In this document: piece after piece, positions 61,590 to 64,000 of the stretch
How the letters are laid out: each line of letters starts with the position of its first letter
How positions within the stretch are numbered: position 1 is the stretch's first letter
Origin: Rhodococcus maanshanensis NBRC 100610
GTDB lineage: Bacteria; Actinomycetota; Actinomycetes; Mycobacteriales; Mycobacteriaceae
Direction: 5' to 3'
DNA: 64,000 nucleotides
Assembly (NCBI RefSeq): GCF_001894865.1
Contig: NZ_BCXA01000040.1
Span: 1 to 64,000, forward strand
The notes under the pieces: model-generated
What the model saw: only the letters and a program-made list of their open reading frames with translations
What the model was told of the DNA's origin: nothing
Databases searched by the model: none
Made by a program: the position numbers and the translations under genes

Positions 61590-62213
61590 CTACGCGCGGA
61601 ACGTCCACCGGAGCGCGCCGTCGACGACGCCTGGCTCCCACGATTCGAACGGGGTGCCCTGCTCGAGGCTGGATGCCAGTTCGGCGAGCAGATCTGAAAT
61701 CGAGTCCCATCGGGGACCTCGTTCGTCCACCGCCTCATGCGCGTACTCGGTGACACACCCGCGCCGCGATCCCGCCCGGGTGTCGACGAAGTAGTGGTAA
61801 TCGTCGAGGCTGGCGAAGACGACGAACGAGGGCAGGTACATGTACGCGGTGGTTCCCGCCTCTTGGGCCTCGCACCGCGCGATCGCGTCGGGTTCGTAGA
61901 AGTCCGGATCGGCGGCGACCAGGTCCTCCCACACCTCGAGCATGAGCGAACGCCGTTCGAGCGCGTCCTCGAGCGAGAGCATGAACTTGTCGGGGAGGAC
62001 ACTGCCGAGGAACTGCCCCGAGTCGGTGTGCGTCCGCGCGCCGTTCTGGACGAGGAACAACTCTCGGAGTTCGTCCGGCCATTCCGCTCCGGTGGCGGCC
62101 TGCGCCGAGTCGATCTCCGCTCGGCCGGCGGGTCCCGCGATCGACTGTGCGGTGAGTGGCGCGTTCTCGACGCACCATTCGGTGATGCGAGACCAGTGCT
62201 CGGTGATCGACAT
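61590..62213 (-). CDS. SMI1/KNR4 family protein
   Basis: A 207-aa protein with the SMI1/KNR4 fold: residues about 20-110 include A-E-I-D-S-A-Q-A-A-T-G and L-P-x-E/D-E-L-R-E-L-F-L-V-Q-N-G-A-R-T, the typical E-L-x-x-x-x-x-x-N-G block. SUKH-fold proteins in bacteria often act as immunity proteins of contact-dependent toxins. No toxin is adjacent. It ends 11 bp from the ATPase stop, convergent. Confidence 0.78.
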   Translation of the reverse strand: MSITEHWSRITEWCVENAPLTAQSIAGPAGRAEIDSAQAATGAEWPDELRELFLVQNGARTHTDSGQFLGSVLPDKFMLSLEDALERRSLMLEVWEDLVAADPDFYEPDAIARCEAQEAGTTAYMYLPSFVVFASLDDYHYFVDTRAGSRRGCVTEYAHEAVDERGPRWDSISDLLAELASSLEQGTPFESWEPGVVDGALRWTFRA

Positions 62214-62364
62214 TCGCTGACTGTACGAACCCACTCGGACATGTCGGTCGGTCCGGCCGCACGCCGTGCCCTCGATGAGGTGGCGAAGGCCACAGGTGGG
62301 AGGATCCTTAGGCGCGGTCAGTAGTACGCCGCGACGACAGGACAGCGGAGAAGGAGAGATCAGC

Positions 62365-63543
62365 GTGAGCACCAGTGTCATCGTGGCGGGGGCCAGGACC
62401 CCGATCGGCAAGCTCTCCGGCGCCCTCGCGTCGCTGACGGCGGCGGAGCTGGGTGGGCGCGCGATCGCCGCCGCCCTCGAACGCAGCGGCCTCGGTGCCG
62501 ATGGCGTCGACGCCGTGGTGATGGGCACCGTCGTGCAGGCCGGGGTCGGGCCCAACCCGGCGCGGCAGGCGGCGGTCGCGGCGGGCCTGCCGATGACGGT
62601 GCCCGCCACCACCGTGAACAACCTCTGCCTGTCCGGTCTCGAGGCGATCATGCAGGCCGATCGGCTGATCGCGACCGGCGCCGCCGACGTCGTGGTCGCG
62701 GGTGGCATGGAGTCGATGACGAACGCGCCGTACCTGGTGCGCGGAGCTCGGACCGGCCTGAAGTACGGCACCACCGGCTTCGAGGACGCGCTGGACCGGG
62801 ACGCGCTCGTATGCGCGTTCGACGGCGTGTCGATGGGCGCGTCCACCGAGAGCTACCAGGCGTCGGAGAACATCAGCCGCGCCGAGCAGGACGAGTTCGC
62901 GGCCCGCTCGCACCGCCTCGCCGCCGCCGCGACCGAGTCGGGCGCGTTCGCGGCCGAGATCGCACCGGTGGAGATCGCGTCCCGCAAGGGCGCCGTCACC
63001 GTCGCCGACGACGAGGGCATCCGTGCGGGGACCACCGTGGACTCCCTCGGGAAGCTGCGTCCGGCGTTCGCCAAGGACGGCACCATCACCGCGGGTGCCT
63101 CCTCGCAGCTGTCGGACGGCGCGGCCGCCGTCATCGTCATGCGCAAGGACGTTGCCGAGGCCCGTGGCATCGAGTGGCTCGCCGAGATCAAGGCGCACGC
63201 CCTCGTCGCGGGCCCGGACACCTCCCTGCTGCACCAGCCCGCGAACGCCATCGAGGCGGCGCTGAAGCGAGACGGCGAGACCACCGTCGCCGACCTCGAC
63301 CTGCTCGAGATCAACGAGGCGTTCGCCGGTGTCGCGATCGCGTCGATGCGTCAGCTCGGAGTCGACGCGGACAAGGTCAACATCCACGGCGGTGCCATCG
63401 CGGTCGGGCACCCGGTCGGCATGTCCGGCGCGAGGATCGCCCTCTCCCTGGCACATTCGCTCAAGGCACGCGGCGGCGGCAAGGGCGCGGCTGCCCTCTG
63501 CGGCGGCGGCGGCCAGGGCATCGCGATGATCCTCGAGGTGTAG
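62365..63543 (+). CDS. Acetyl-CoA C-acetyltransferase (thiolase)
   Basis: A 392-aa thiolase. Active-site Cys near 89 in N-N-L-C-L-S-G, His near 349 in I-A-V-G-H-P-V-G and a second Cys in A-A-L-C-G-G-G-G-Q-G near 379 are intact; N-I-H-G-G-A and G-M-E-S-M-T-N-A-P are also present. GTG 62365 has AAGGAGAG. It joins or splits acetyl units in fatty-acid or mevalonate-free isoprenoid-unrelated beta-oxidation; the exact pathway is open. Confidence 0.92.
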   Translation: MSTSVIVAGARTPIGKLSGALASLTAAELGGRAIAAALERSGLGADGVDAVVMGTVVQAGVGPNPARQAAVAAGLPMTVPATTVNNLCLSGLEAIMQADRLIATGAADVVVAGGMESMTNAPYLVRGARTGLKYGTTGFEDALDRDALVCAFDGVSMGASTESYQASENISRAEQDEFAARSHRLAAAATESGAFAAEIAPVEIASRKGAVTVADDEGIRAGTTVDSLGKLRPAFAKDGTITAGASSQLSDGAAAVIVMRKDVAEARGIEWLAEIKAHALVAGPDTSLLHQPANAIEAALKRDGETTVADLDLLEINEAFAGVAIASMRQLGVDADKVNIHGGAIAVGHPVGMSGARIALSLAHSLKARGGGKGAAALCGGGGQGIAMILEV

Positions 63544-63554
63544 GCGGCTACGCC

Positions 63555-63602
63555 GCCCGTGCGCGGTTGACGAGTCTCAGGACTCGGCAACCGCGCACGG
63601 GC
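63555..63602. terminator. Near-perfect 22-bp hairpin between convergent genes
   Basis: Arms 63555-63576 and 63581-63602 pair at 21 of 22 positions around a TCAG loop. A smaller stem, 63543-63548 with 63552-63557, precedes it. It separates the thiolase and the LysR gene, which run towards each other. Confidence 0.75.
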
Positions 63603-63605
63603 GCG

Positions 63606-64000
63606 TCAGCGCCTGCCGCGCTTGCCGCCCTTGGCGTTCCGTGGTGTCGGGACCTTGCCCGCCTTGGCGCGCGCCGCTTGTTTTGCGGCGGCCTTCTGGG
63701 AGGCGGTGCGCTTGGGAGCCGGCTCCTGGGCGTCGCGGCCGCGGGAGCTGTTGACGCTGCGGCCGCGCACGATCCCGACGAATTCCTCCACCAGGTCCGT
63801 CGTCGCATCCTGCGGCCAGGCCAGCGCGACCGGCGACTCCGGCGCATCGGTGACGGTGCGGTAGGTGAGGTCCTTGCGGTGGTGCAGCCGGGCCAGTGAC
63901 TGCGGCAGCACCAGCACCCCGATCCCGGCCGCGACCAGCTCGATCGCGTCCGCGGTCGTGGCGGGCCGCTGGGCGGCCGGCGTCCCCGGCAGCGCCTCCC
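63606..64000 (-). CDS. LysR family regulator, C-terminal part, with basic tail (5' end outside)
   Basis: The frame enters from the right edge. It begins in the substrate-binding domain: E-L-V-A-A-G-I-G-V-L-V-L-P-Q-S near the top, and A-L-A-W-P near 60 residues later. The last about 45 residues form a basic tail (K-R-T-A-S-Q-K-A-A-A-K-Q-A-A-R-A-K ... R-R) not found in LysR domains. Its HTH is outside the window. Confidence 0.7.
   Translation of the reverse strand, partial: EALPGTPAAQRPATTADAIELVAAGIGVLVLPQSLARLHHRKDLTYRTVTDAPESPVALAWPQDATTDLVEEFVGIVRGRSVNSSRGRDAQEPAPKRTASQKAAAKQAARAKAGKVPTPRNAKGGKRGRR

Noticed and set aside
1-64000. CRISPR arrays, tRNA or rRNA genes, IS elements
   Set aside because: No repeated spacer pattern, no cloverleaf or rRNA text, and no transposase-like protein was seen by eye; a dedicated search was not possible.

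Overview
The window is chromosomal DNA of a high-GC actinomycete. It most resembles Mycobacteriales of the Rhodococcus/Nocardia type, judged by GC-rich third positions, many GTG starts and 4-nt ATGA/GTGA overlaps, mycobacterial-type SOS boxes, F420-dependent, mycothiol-era and DUF1490/CtpC genes, and gene order. The order recalls two Mycobacterium tuberculosis neighbourhoods (Rv2249c-Rv2252, and Rv2739c to Rv2718c) and the Corynebacterium glutamicum recA-gluABCD-miaB-dapF-hflX-fruRK-ptsI-lexA-nrdR region. That synteny is from memory, not a search. recA has no intein. No tRNA, rRNA, CRISPR array, insertion sequence or prophage was found.

Region by region. 1-5.1 kb: end of a PIG-L deacetylase gene, then a glycerophospholipid locus (diacylglycerol kinase, alkyl-DHAP synthase-like flavoprotein, TetR regulator, glycerol-3-phosphate dehydrogenase). 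5.1-6.3 kb: a small AT-rich island with an orphan immunity-like gene and a small frame broken by a 5-bp tandem duplication. 6.3-10.5 kb: DinB-like protein, PNPOx-fold protein, F420-dependent oxidoreductase, small membrane protein, glycosyltransferase and DUF3046. 10.5-12.3 kb: recA-recX behind two DNA-damage promoters (LexA box and PafBC/ClpR-type). 12.3-17.3 kb: an accessory block (HTH regulator, two alpha/beta hydrolases, RibD-like reductase, secreted protein) lying between recX and the glutamate transporter. 17.3-20.7 kb: gluABCD on the minus strand. 20.8-31 kb: truncated haemoglobin, miaB, membrane proteins, DUF349 protein, miaA, TrmH-type methyltransferase, dapF and hflX. 31-34.2 kb: two tandem secreted propeller-like proteins and fabH. 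34.3-40.3 kb: the fructose PTS divergon (fruR-fruK-fruA-ptsH facing ptsI). 40.3-45 kb: PHP protein, a PNPOx protein with a histone-like tail, uracil/xanthine permease, acyl-CoA dehydrogenase. 45-51 kb: lexA facing a LysM/DivS-type gene, nrdR, hrpA. 51-64 kb: membrane protein plus aminotransferase, Acg-like nitroreductase, TauD-type dioxygenase pair, LRAT/NlpC-like hydrolase, RibD-like reductase with a TetR regulator, PhzF, OxyR, a PacL/CtpC metal-export pair, SMI1/KNR4 protein, thiolase and a truncated LysR gene.

The genes fall into a few working groups: DNA damage response (recA, recX, lexA, divS-like, perhaps the PHP protein), tRNA modification and ribosome handling (miaA, miaB, TrmH-like, hflX), nutrient uptake (gluABCD, fructose PTS, permease), lipid and glycerol metabolism, and metal or oxidative stress (oxyR, ctpC pair, truncated haemoglobin). 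The most unusual points are the histone-like tail on a PNPOx enzyme, mutually exclusive hairpins in the fabH leader, a 17-bp perfect hairpin between gluB and gluC, and the AT-rich orphan immunity-like gene with its broken neighbour.
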